From: Pseudomonas sp. CC120222-01a | GTDB taxonomy: Bacteria > Pseudomonadota > Gammaproteobacteria > Pseudomonadales > Pseudomonadaceae | DNA length: 64,000 nucleotides | Assembly (NCBI RefSeq): GCF_003097235.1 | Contig: NZ_QEQQ01000008.1 | Coordinates: 124,001 to 188,000 of the forward strand | Reading direction: 5' to 3' | Part shown: positions 56,651 through 64,000 of the stretch, piece by piece | How positions within the stretch are numbered: position 1 is the stretch's first letter | Layout of the letters: every line of letters starts with the position of its first letter | The notes under the pieces: generated by a model | Databases searched by the model: none | The model's input: only the letters and a program-made list of their open reading frames with translations | Told to the model about the DNA's origin: nothing | Translations under genes and position numbers: made by a program

Positions 56651-57247
56651 TCAATGGTGTGGTACAGCGTAGTGCTGGTCAGTCCCTTCTCTCGTGTAAA
56701 TCTCACCATCCGACCTAAAGCACAGCTTCGTTCTGTTCAAGAGCCCCGTCTTGCATTGGTCCCAGTCGAGATTGACCCCTTTCTTCGCCAGCACCGCGGC
56801 CTTCGCTTCCATCTCGGCGATTTGCCTGCGACGGAACTCAATTTCCTCGTGGCTCGGTAACAGAGGGCTGGCCAGGAACCATGCGGCCGCACCGATCACG
56901 GCAAGAGCACCAACCAAGGTCACAAATGTTTTCACCCCCAAGAGGCGTCCTGCTTTCTCATAGCGCTTTGTTGCCACCGCTGCAGCTTCATTGGCCTGGT
57001 CGAATTTCTCAGTTAGCAATTTCGCAGCCTCGGTAGCAGTTGCATCCGCAAGGTTCGATAGGTCATTTCTCGCGCTTGAGATCTGCCTGTGCACCTCTTG
57101 CTGAAGCCTGCTCAGCGCCAGAACGGCTTTGTCAGCGGCGTCCTGTGTCTGCAATCCTGCCGAGAGTAATGAAGTGAGCATTTCAGCTTGCGCTCGAATT
57201 TTCTCGTCGTAGCTTTCGTATTCTCGCGCAGTCACGAGGGTCGTCAT
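56651..57247 (-). CDS. Coiled-coil protein with one membrane segment
   Basis: A 198-aa protein. Residues 1-100 are helical and heptad-rich (LLTEKFDQANEAAAVATKRY), followed by one hydrophobic helix (TFVTLVGALAVIGAAAWFLA, about 107-126) and a short charged C-terminal domain with two cysteines. The layout recalls MbeB/MobB-type accessory proteins of plasmid mobilisation but is not diagnostic. It overlaps the upstream gene by four bases (ATGA 57247-57244), so the two are co-translated. Confidence 0.6.
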   Translation of the reverse strand: MTTLVTAREYESYDEKIRAQAEMLTSLLSAGLQTQDAADKAVLALSRLQQEVHRQISSARNDLSNLADATATEAAKLLTEKFDQANEAAAVATKRYEKAGRLLGVKTFVTLVGALAVIGAAAWFLASPLLPSHEEIEFRRRQIAEMEAKAAVLAKKGVNLDWDQCKTGLLNRTKLCFRSDGEIYTREGTDQHYAVPHH

Positions 57248-57963
57248 CGGCTCAAACCTCGATCGTAGGTCATCTGTTTGGCAAGCTCCTTTTCTTGCTC
57301 TTGCCGAAGCAGCAGTTCGTGGCTGCGCTCAGCACGGGCGATCCGCTCCATCACCCAATCGCGGTGGTTCATATTAAGCTCAAGCATGTCCTCCAGCGGC
57401 GCGAACTTCAGTACGCCACCGGGTTCAGCCAAAAGCAGCAGTCCGCCAGTGCCTGAAGCGGCTTTGCCACTGACAGTCTTGATAGCCAAGAGGTACTGGT
57501 TGATTTGCGCACCGGAAAAGCGGGTTTGCTGAGTGGCGATGGCTTCAGCTGTCGACTGAACAAGGGCCTCAAGCCGGCCGCTTCGTGGATGATGATCCCT
57601 GGGGAAGGCATCCAGATACGGGACCGTCAGCAGACCTAACGTATCAGCGGTGGCTTTAGTCTCAACGTACCAATGCACTTCTCGGGAAATTTCGGCGAGA
57701 CCCAGGTCGTTAATGATTTGCTTGAGTCCTGCGTGTTTGCCCCGCTCCTTCCTTAAGTCCGCTCCCTCTGCTTTGAACTCCAAGAGCCGGACCACTCCGC
57801 TAAACTTCACCAACACATCGCCCAACAGTTGGTCGGCAGGCGTTTGTTGGAGCAAGTTGACAGATCCCGCCGCTCCCAGGCCGGAGGCTCGTTGCTTATC
57901 GCGTATCGAGTAACCCAACGAGAAGAGGAAATTGCCGATGGTGATGTTTTCGTAAAGCTTCAT
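57244..57963 (-). CDS. Unknown protein with PD-(D/E)xK-like pattern
   Basis: A 239-aa protein not recognised as a named family. QLLGDVLVKFSGVVRLLEFK followed by AEGADLRKERG has the spacing of a restriction-type nuclease core, with Asp near 49 and E-x-K shortly after; a conserved upstream glutamate was not identified. The C-terminal part is helical and charged. It pairs with the coiled-coil membrane protein that follows. A nuclease with a membrane partner is possible, but the motif is weak. Confidence 0.5.
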   Translation of the reverse strand: MKLYENITIGNFLFSLGYSIRDKQRASGLGAAGSVNLLQQTPADQLLGDVLVKFSGVVRLLEFKAEGADLRKERGKHAGLKQIINDLGLAEISREVHWYVETKATADTLGLLTVPYLDAFPRDHHPRSGRLEALVQSTAEAIATQQTRFSGAQINQYLLAIKTVSGKAASGTGGLLLLAEPGGVLKFAPLEDMLELNMNHRDWVMERIARAERSHELLLRQEQEKELAKQMTYDRGLSR

Positions 57964-58045
57964 GGGACGTATTGATCCTATCTACCGGAATCCTACCTAC
58001 AGGCGCCGTAACAAAAGCGGCTAAGCACGAACGTTGGGCGTCGGA

Positions 58046-59038
58046 TCAGGAGCCGATGCGGATAGCACCGGTTGAATAGCGCTGCTTGAAGGCCAGGTCG
58101 ATGGCCGCGACGTATTGGCTTGGAGAGACGTCGAGCGAGCGTCCCAGCAAACGGTGCACGGCTTTCACGGTATCAGCGCGCGCCTGATGACTGCTGACAA
58201 GCTGGACCGTTAGCTGAAGATTACCGGGTTCGAGAAAGTCGTTGAGCAGCGTGGCCTGGGCATGCAGTTCTCGCTCGATAACAGCCAACTCAGTCATATC
58301 ATTGAGCGCCGCTTCGGCTGACTCCAGTTCCGCAGTGTTCAATCGTGATTTGGTTGGGATTGCCTCAAGCCGCTTGCGCATTTCAAACAAACGCTCCTGA
58401 TACCGCTGCCCCCCTAGCTGTAACCACACTCCCAAGCCCTTGAGCGTGCCGAACGAATGCGGGTACCAGTGGCGCTCCTCGTAGGGTTTGCCTTTCTCGT
58501 CGCCCCCCTTCTTGACGACTTGGTAGTCCCAGGAGATTCCCAGCACATTACTCTTCCAGCGGTTATTCAGAAGCTCCCCAATGCGCTGAGGAAGGGAAGA
58601 CAGAACCTCACTGGCGCGGCCTTGCAGTTCACGGTGTTTGCTATTCGCCGCGCGAACTCGCTCAATCAAAGATTGCCGCTGGCTAAGCAGGGTTTCGACC
58701 CTGTGGCGCCGGATGTTCTGCCGCTCGGTAGCGCTCAGCTGCTTGAACTGTCCCCTGACCTGCTCGTCATCCAAACCCAGGTGATTGAGCGCGCAGCAGT
58801 TACCGATCAGCACTTGTGAAGCATCATGAAGCTCGACGACGTAACCATGCTGATGCAACTGAGCACAACGCCTTCCATGCTTCTGGTACTGACAGCTCGC
58901 CTCGGCCTTTATCAACCGATAGGGTCGCAGTGGAGTCCGATACTGCTCCTTGGTAAAGGTGCACTCGGCTGCAAGCTGATAAAGCGAGTTCAAATCCGCA
59001 AGCGTTCTCAGCTCAACAATTTCAATCGAAGTAGTCAT
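58046..59038 (-). CDS. Unknown protein with N-terminal Cys/His cluster
   Basis: A 330-aa protein. Near the N-terminus there is a Cys/His cluster, CQYQKHGRRCAQLHQHGYVV followed by IGNCCALNHL, that could bind zinc. The rest is helical and coiled-coil-like (RQNIRRHRVETLLSQRQSLI) with a basic middle (WDYQVVKKGGDEKGKPYEER). The start at 59038 (MTTSIEIVEL) is preferred to an upstream ATG at 59068. No family was recognised. It sits between the two-gene unit at 56.6-58.0 kb and the Tn7-like genes. Confidence 0.55.
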   Translation of the reverse strand: MTTSIEIVELRTLADLNSLYQLAAECTFTKEQYRTPLRPYRLIKAEASCQYQKHGRRCAQLHQHGYVVELHDASQVLIGNCCALNHLGLDDEQVRGQFKQLSATERQNIRRHRVETLLSQRQSLIERVRAANSKHRELQGRASEVLSSLPQRIGELLNNRWKSNVLGISWDYQVVKKGGDEKGKPYEERHWYPHSFGTLKGLGVWLQLGGQRYQERLFEMRKRLEAIPTKSRLNTAELESAEAALNDMTELAVIERELHAQATLLNDFLEPGNLQLTVQLVSSHQARADTVKAVHRLLGRSLDVSPSQYVAAIDLAFKQRYSTGAIRIGS

Positions 59039-59669
59039 CAGCGTCCTCGTGGAAACCCAGTCGCGCATATAGCTGTATATTAACCCAGTACTCGCATAAT
59101 GCCATCAATTGCGTTCAATACGCCGAGCCAGGATTCCGTGCTGGCTGGGCTACTCAAGGCGTAAGGGCCGCGCCCTTTCCAATCGTTTACGGTCGAGTCG
59201 CCACAGGGTTGTAATGTCCGCTACGTGGAACCCATCTCCTCCTCGGCGAAGGTGGACCTGGCAGGTCCCTCGTGATGGCAATACCGCCTACGCTCACCGG
59301 CACGAGCACGCGGTGTACTGCCCGGCCAAGGTCCGACGCAGTCCACCAATGCCATCCCCCTACGAGTGGGTAACACCTCTTCCTTGCCCTGCATGAACGC
59401 CTCAATAACGGCTTACTGATTCACTTCACCGCACAGGCTGGCCAATGCGGATGCAGCAACTCAGGCGGAGAAACGTGAGCAGTGAAGTGGTTAGGCTGCG
59501 GGCGTTTCGAACGTGCGGCCGACAAGCACGCCGCGAGCCGTGCCGCTCTGCCCCAAGAGGCCTGGTCTATACTCTTAGGACGGTGCATGCCCCCCCGATT
59601 AAAAGGAATTCACGCGAGGGTGTGGCGAGTCACTCCACGACGCGATCTATCTAAGTCGAGGGGATGGCT
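59039..59669. other. Region upstream of tnsA; expected place of a Tn7-like end
   Basis: About 630 bases without a convincing gene. In Tn7-like elements the right end, with repeated TnsB sites, lies just upstream of tnsA, so it should be here. I could not see clear direct repeats or a terminal TGT/ACA tip by eye. TATACT near 59567 may be a -10 box for tnsA, and GAGGGG precedes the start codon. Confidence 0.35.
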
Positions 59670-60347
59670 ATGCCTAATAAGACACCGGAAAATGCCTTTT
59701 TGGCGCGGCTGCGGGGACGCAAGTCGACGCGCAGCAACTTGTGGCTGGTCTACAGCCATAAGATTCGCTCTGACCTCATTTTGGAAAGCAATCAGGAGCT
59801 CGCTCACTGGTTGCTGCACCTGGAGTTTGAACCAAGCATCGTCAACTTCTGGATTCCAGGAGCGAACGAACTCTACGCTGACCAACGCGGCGGTCGAAAG
59901 ACCCGGCCGGACGTGATTGCCACGAATGCTTCTGGCGGGCTGGAGTGGCACGAAGTCAAGGCAGGATACGTCGAGGAAAACACAGTCAGTGAGCAGATCA
60001 TCGCGCAACGTCAGATGGCTGCCGACAATGGCGCTACCTACCGCTTGTTTGATGAATCAACACGCCTGACGCACCGCTATGAGTTAATGCCCCGACTGCG
60101 ACTCATGCATTTCGTCGCCGTTACCCGCAGCCAGTCCATTGATCATGTCCGACAAGCGCTCCTGAATTATGTGAGCGAAGCACAGTCGGGGACCCTGGGT
60201 GAGATGCTGCAAGCCAACCCTGTACTACCGCCCACCCATCTCATTGCAGCGTTGATCCAGCTCTCGATCGAAGGCCGCGTGACACTCGATATTGAGCAAA
60301 CCACTCCGACGCGGCAAACGCGGTGGTCAGCGAGAGCGTCGCTATGA
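59670..60347 (+). CDS. tnsA: Tn7-like transposase endonuclease TnsA
   Basis: A 225-aa TnsA, the restriction-type endonuclease that cuts the 5' ends of the transposon so that it leaves by cut-and-paste. The catalytic pattern is intact: Glu43 in LESNQELAHWLL, Asp81 in KTRPDVIATN, and Glu95-x-Lys97 in EWHEVKAG. The C-terminal winged-helix part that contacts TnsC follows. The start at 59670 has GAGGGG upstream; ATG 59664 is also in frame. Its stop overlaps the tnsB start as ATGA. It is shorter than Tn7 TnsA, as in many chromosomal relatives. Confidence 0.88.
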   Translation: MPNKTPENAFLARLRGRKSTRSNLWLVYSHKIRSDLILESNQELAHWLLHLEFEPSIVNFWIPGANELYADQRGGRKTRPDVIATNASGGLEWHEVKAGYVEENTVSEQIIAQRQMAADNGATYRLFDESTRLTHRYELMPRLRLMHFVAVTRSQSIDHVRQALLNYVSEAQSGTLGEMLQANPVLPPTHLIAALIQLSIEGRVTLDIEQTTPTRQTRWSARASL

Positions 60348-62251
60348 AGCGTGTTGGCATTCCGCAAGCAATTAAGGACGGCGCTTGGCCACGCGTCCAA
60401 CCAGCGTCCGTCCCGCAAGAACAGTGGCCGTTTTTCGCCCGCAAACGGCTGGCGGTGGAACTGTACATTGACGGTCGCCCGATGACTGAAATCAGAGTAC
60501 GAACCGGTTTTCCAGCCAGCGAAGTCAATCGAATCGTTGATCGTTTCTGCGCCATTGATGCGGACGGACATTACTTTGGCGAACGGGCCTTGCTGACTCA
60601 CGCACGAGTGACGCTCTACGAGCGCCGGAAAGCTGCAGGGCCAAAACGGACGGAACAGCGGGGTGGCATGTCTGGCTTGCTCAACAAGCTGCTGGGCGAA
60701 TACAGCAACATCGAATTGGCCATGATCGAACGCTTACGTAGACCTGGCGCTCCGCACGATAGCACTCGAAGCGAACTGAGCTATTTGATTAACGAGTTTT
60801 ATAAGCTGCTGAATAAAGCAGGGATCACAGCCCCCGCTTGGCCGTTCAACACCAAGCATGCAGGGCGCACCAGTATCCGCAAGTACCTGAAAAGGCTACG
60901 AGCACGGTACGCAGTTCAATACATACACAGTCACGGAAGTCCGGAAGCTGTGGCGCATCTCGCCACGGGTACCGGCCATGAACGTTACATCAAAGCCCAA
61001 CGACCCTTTGATTGTGTGCAACTGGACGGCCATTACATTGACGCTTTCTTTGCCTTGCGGGTCGAGCAGGCACCCGGCATCTACCAATGGATCACCATTG
61101 ATCGAATCTGGCTGCTGTCAATCATTGAAGCTTTTTCCAATGCTGTCTTGGCGTACAAGCTGGTATTGAGAAGTGAGGTGTCGGCAACTGATGTCCGCGA
61201 AGTCATTGCCCAAGCGTGTCTTGGCCGCTGGCGGCCGAGGGCGCTGGTTAATCAAGCATTTCCCTATACGGCAGGGGCAGGACTGCCCTCGGGCATTCTG
61301 GATGAGTGCCATGGGATTGGTTGCGGTGTGTTTTTCGCTGACAGCGCCCTGTCCAACCTGGCCAAGAAGATCACCACTGTGGCGCGCTGCGACTTCGGTT
61401 TCCACGTGTGCATCGGGCCGGTGGGACACTTCGAGACTCGCGCAGAAATAGAACGCTCCTTCCTGGAAGTGGCGCGTACAGTACATCAGCTCATGTCATC
61501 GACTGGCAGCAGCCCTCACCAAGGGCGTGCCGCGGAGGCGGAACAGAAAGCAGTCACGTACGAAATTGACCTTCTGCTGATGGAGGATGCGATGGATGTC
61601 TTCCTGTGCAATTACAATGCTAAGCCGACTGAGGGTTTGGGATGGCTCTCCCCCCTGGCTTACCTGCGGCAGTACTTCGATCAAGGCATGCTCCATCCCC
61701 ACTATGAGGCAGACCAGATTCAACGCCTAGAGGCGGACATGAGTACGGTCAAGGCGACAGTACGGGGCGGATTAAACAGTGGCCGCAGACCGCATATCCA
61801 ACTGGATCGGGCCCGCTACACCAACGAGGTGTTAGCAGGTGACTTTGGGTTTGTGGGGATGGAACTGCTGATCAAAGTGGATTATCACGATTACCGAGCC
61901 ATCGAAGCGTATCTGCCGAATGGTGAGTGCCTTGGTTTTCTTCGCGCCCAGGGTTATTGGGGGACCTTTAAACATACGCCCACAGTGCGGCGCAGGATCA
62001 ATAGTTTGATCCGTACTGGCGACTTGAGAATTGATAGCGAACGTGACCCCGTGCCACAGCTCGTCGATTACTTCACCCAGCACGGGCAGGCTGCCGTGGC
62101 GCTGTCCATCAGTCGAGACGCCGCCCCTCTAGCAGAAAAAACCACCTCGAAAAAGCAACGAGCACTGCGCCCGGACTATTTCTTACAGCCGGATGTCGAG
62201 TACGGAGAGCTACCCACACCCGGAAAAGCGCTGAACCGAGGTGAACGATGA
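60344..62251 (+). CDS. tnsB: Tn7-like DDE transposase TnsB
   Basis: A 635-aa DDE transposase of the TnsB/TniA/MuA group, which binds the transposon ends and joins the 3' ends to target DNA. The triad is visible: Asp228 in VQLDGHYIDAFF, Asp333 in FFADSALSN, and Glu368 in RAEIERSFLEVAR, with the 35-residue spacing typical of the family. N-terminal HTH domains and a C-terminal beta-barrel flank the core. It overlaps tnsA by ATGA and tnsC by ATGA. All catalytic residues are present, so the enzyme may be active. Confidence 0.9.
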   Translation: MKRVGIPQAIKDGAWPRVQPASVPQEQWPFFARKRLAVELYIDGRPMTEIRVRTGFPASEVNRIVDRFCAIDADGHYFGERALLTHARVTLYERRKAAGPKRTEQRGGMSGLLNKLLGEYSNIELAMIERLRRPGAPHDSTRSELSYLINEFYKLLNKAGITAPAWPFNTKHAGRTSIRKYLKRLRARYAVQYIHSHGSPEAVAHLATGTGHERYIKAQRPFDCVQLDGHYIDAFFALRVEQAPGIYQWITIDRIWLLSIIEAFSNAVLAYKLVLRSEVSATDVREVIAQACLGRWRPRALVNQAFPYTAGAGLPSGILDECHGIGCGVFFADSALSNLAKKITTVARCDFGFHVCIGPVGHFETRAEIERSFLEVARTVHQLMSSTGSSPHQGRAAEAEQKAVTYEIDLLLMEDAMDVFLCNYNAKPTEGLGWLSPLAYLRQYFDQGMLHPHYEADQIQRLEADMSTVKATVRGGLNSGRRPHIQLDRARYTNEVLAGDFGFVGMELLIKVDYHDYRAIEAYLPNGECLGFLRAQGYWGTFKHTPTVRRRINSLIRTGDLRIDSERDPVPQLVDYFTQHGQAAVALSISRDAAPLAEKTTSKKQRALRPDYFLQPDVEYGELPTPGKALNRGER

Positions 62252-63168
62252 AGGCTTCCGGCCACCCTCTGGTCACCGCTCAGGCGCAGATCATCACCCA
62301 ACAGATGGTGCGAGTCTATCAACTGTGTCTGGACCGCGTTGGTGCGAGGCGGGCCGCAGTATTGTTCGAAGGATCGTCGCGGACTGGAAAAACCTGCTGT
62401 TCCGAGTTCGTTGCCGCACGTATGAGAATTCAGTTACCGACAGTACTGGTAATACTCCACGTGGCCCGTTCTCGACTAGCCCGACAACGGCAATCCGTAT
62501 TGAAGGAACTTTGCACTTCGGAAAATATCCTTCCACAAGCGCACGGCGTAGATCACCTTCAGCATTTTTTAGCGTATATCGAGGCCCATGTAACCGGCCA
62601 GGTGGCGCCCCATTGCATACTGATTGTTGATGAGATCCAGAACTGGGAGCCCACTGACTTCCATATATTGGCAGACTTGCATAATTACCTGCACTTGCAG
62701 GGTATCACGCTCACACTGATAGGCTTCGCCCAACCCGAAATATACAGCCGCCTCAGTGGGCTTAAGGCGGTGAAACATTATCAGATCATTGCGCGTTTTT
62801 TCGCCGAAATCATCCCATTCAGGGGCTGTCAAAGTGTCGACGAATTAGCAACGATTTTGCAGGCGTGCGATACCGGTTCAGAATTTCCTTTTGGCTCCGG
62901 CATAAGCTACACCGCCTACTTTATACCCCAAGCCTATGCGGCTGGATTTAGACTTGTCCCTCTGGCCGAAATGTTCTGGAACGCCTTCAGCGAGAGCGTT
63001 ACTGGTAAATATATAAAAAATTTACCCATGCAGCACCTACGCGAATCAATCGTCTGCCTATTGCTTCTTCTCGCCCCTCATGACAGCGAACTGCTCGAGA
63101 CTGATGACAAGCTTGTCAATGAAGCGGTACGGCGCTCAGGTGTCGGGGTATTTTGCGATGCATTATAA
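62248..63168 (+). CDS. tnsC: Tn7-like AAA+ regulator TnsC
   Basis: A 306-aa AAA+ ATPase that links target recognition to the transposase. Walker A is GSSRTGKT (residues 42-49), and Walker B is ILIVDEIQNW, with a sensor-I region TLTLIGFAQPE. It is much shorter than Tn7 TnsC and close in size to TniB, so this element is intermediate between Tn7 and Tn5053-type transposons. It overlaps tnsB by four bases and the following TniQ-like gene by eleven. Confidence 0.87.
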   Translation: MKASGHPLVTAQAQIITQQMVRVYQLCLDRVGARRAAVLFEGSSRTGKTCCSEFVAARMRIQLPTVLVILHVARSRLARQRQSVLKELCTSENILPQAHGVDHLQHFLAYIEAHVTGQVAPHCILIVDEIQNWEPTDFHILADLHNYLHLQGITLTLIGFAQPEIYSRLSGLKAVKHYQIIARFFAEIIPFRGCQSVDELATILQACDTGSEFPFGSGISYTAYFIPQAYAAGFRLVPLAEMFWNAFSESVTGKYIKNLPMQHLRESIVCLLLLLAPHDSELLETDDKLVNEAVRRSGVGVFCDAL

Positions 63169-64000
63169 GAAGGGTCTCTTTTTTCCCGATAATTTTCCGT
63201 GGCCACATGACTCTACAATAACCACCCTGCATAAAATTGCAGTGATAAATGGTGTCAGCGGCAGTGTATTACTGCGCACCTGCCCCATGAAAAAGACGCG
63301 TGATAAGTCAGCAATTGGCAGAAGGAATCACATGTCTATGGTTCTGGATGAAATTTACGACTCTAAACATCAATATTTTTCGCTACTCAACGAAGGTGAC
63401 TGGATAATTAATCACTTTCCAATCAGCACCAGGGGCGTGGCAAAGTATTGTCCACGGTGCGTAGAAGAAGCTGGATTTGTTCCAAGCTTTTTTTCACTAC
63501 AGTTTATGGTCCGTTGCCCATGGCACAATCAAGCACTCAAGCCAATGTGTAAAATTTGCTTGAATATCCATAAATTTGTACCGCGCCCATTTGGCAGTTC
63601 GATAGGTTATACATGCCCTGAGTGTGGATATTGGGTGCCGAAGCGCGCAGCTATTTTCGAAATCTGTCGTTATCGTGCTGCTGATCCGTTGCTCAGGGCC
63701 TGCGGAAACTTCTTCTTAAACTTAGAAAGATTAGCGAGGTTGTCGGTGCTGGAGGTACTCCATTACGGCCCATCGGCCGCGACTGATCCCAACGCTTCGA
63801 ACATTTATGATGCTCGTGAGTTCTTGCCAGACAATACTGTAACAATATGGTGCAAACGATTGGAGATTACCGCACCACGCTTCTTGCCTCCTTCCTCTGA
63901 TTTGTATTATCGCAGGTTCATACATTTTCATCAGCGTCGGCTGCTTAAGGCACACCATGACTGCGCCTGTTGCAGCTCGCTGTCGCGACCTGATCTAGGC
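63158..64000 (+). CDS. TniQ/TnsD-like target-selection protein (partial)
   Basis: The frame opens at ATG 63158, inside the end of tnsC, and is still open at the window edge after 281 codons. It carries the TniQ zinc signature: Cys98 and Cys101 (KYCPRCV), Cys120 and His123 (VRCPWHNQAL), Cys131 and Cys134 (CKIC), then Cys153 and Cys156 (CPEC). TniQ/TnsD proteins bind the chromosomal attachment site, often a conserved gene end, and recruit TnsC. The N-terminus (MHYKKGLFFPDNFPWPHDST) is like other TnsD starts. Which target it recognises depends on the missing C-terminal half. Confidence 0.85.
   Translation, partial: MHYKKGLFFPDNFPWPHDSTITTLHKIAVINGVSGSVLLRTCPMKKTRDKSAIGRRNHMSMVLDEIYDSKHQYFSLLNEGDWIINHFPISTRGVAKYCPRCVEEAGFVPSFFSLQFMVRCPWHNQALKPMCKICLNIHKFVPRPFGSSIGYTCPECGYWVPKRAAIFEICRYRAADPLLRACGNFFLNLERLARLSVLEVLHYGPSAATDPNASNIYDAREFLPDNTVTIWCKRLEITAPRFLPPSSDLYYRRFIHFHQRRLLKAHHDCACCSSLSRPDLG

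Noticed and set aside
59187..59405. Minus-strand frame upstream of tnsA
   Set aside because: Arg/Trp-rich translation with no known family; better explained as non-coding DNA at the expected transposon end.
1..64000. CRISPR array
   Set aside because: No run of regularly spaced direct repeats was seen anywhere in the window.

Overview
The window comes from a Pseudomonas chromosome, probably of the P. putida/fluorescens type. The first 8 kb carries a MexCD-OprJ-type RND efflux operon that closely matches the P. aeruginosa proteins as I remember them, with NfxB-type repressors on both sides. From about 8.3 kb to the right edge the DNA is accessory: a decayed insertion sequence, a dense row of anti-phage and anti-plasmid operons, and then integration and transposition genes.

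Layout. 1-210: end of a PucR/CdaR-type regulator. 0.27-7.25 kb: NfxB-like regulator, mexC-mexD-oprJ, second NfxB-like regulator. 7.5-8.1 kb: small methyltransferase. 8.6-9.4 kb: degenerate IS5-family element. 9.5-10.3 kb: zinc/HNH-like protein of unknown role. 10.7-20.1 kb: a giant nuclease-STAND NTPase facing a divergent caspase / PEGA-like / metallo-beta-lactamase operon, which resembles AVAST-type defence. 20.5-28.0 kb: a complete Wadjet type I operon (jetABCD) with a divergent WYL regulator and a perfect inverted repeat between them. 28.2-29.8 kb: truncated chemoreceptor, small membrane protein, short diverged repeats. 29.8-41.2 kb: complete Druantia type I operon (druABCDE). 42.0-54.1 kb: seven leftward genes that match no named system I know. 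They form two modules: S1/winged-helix protein + two coiled-coil proteins + membrane-anchored SF1 helicase, and helical protein + PLD nuclease + SNF2 helicase. 54.3-56.5 kb: KfrA-like protein divergent from a tyrosine recombinase. 56.6-59.0 kb: three unrecognised genes. 59.7-64.0 kb: Tn7-like tnsA, tnsB, tnsC and a TniQ/TnsD-like gene cut by the window edge.

How it works together. Wadjet (a DNA-loop-sensing SMC complex that cleaves plasmids) and Druantia (anti-phage) are identified by gene content and order. The STAND/caspase/MBL set is inferred to sense infection through the STAND protein and respond by nuclease or protease action. The 42-54 kb genes combine two different helicase ATPases with a PLD nuclease and a membrane anchor, a typical composition for nucleic-acid-targeting defence; they are the best candidate for an undescribed system. 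Most defence operons run leftward as tightly overlapping cistrons. The recombinase and the Tn7-like genes at the right end are plausible vehicles for the island, but no attachment sites or transposon ends could be confirmed by eye.
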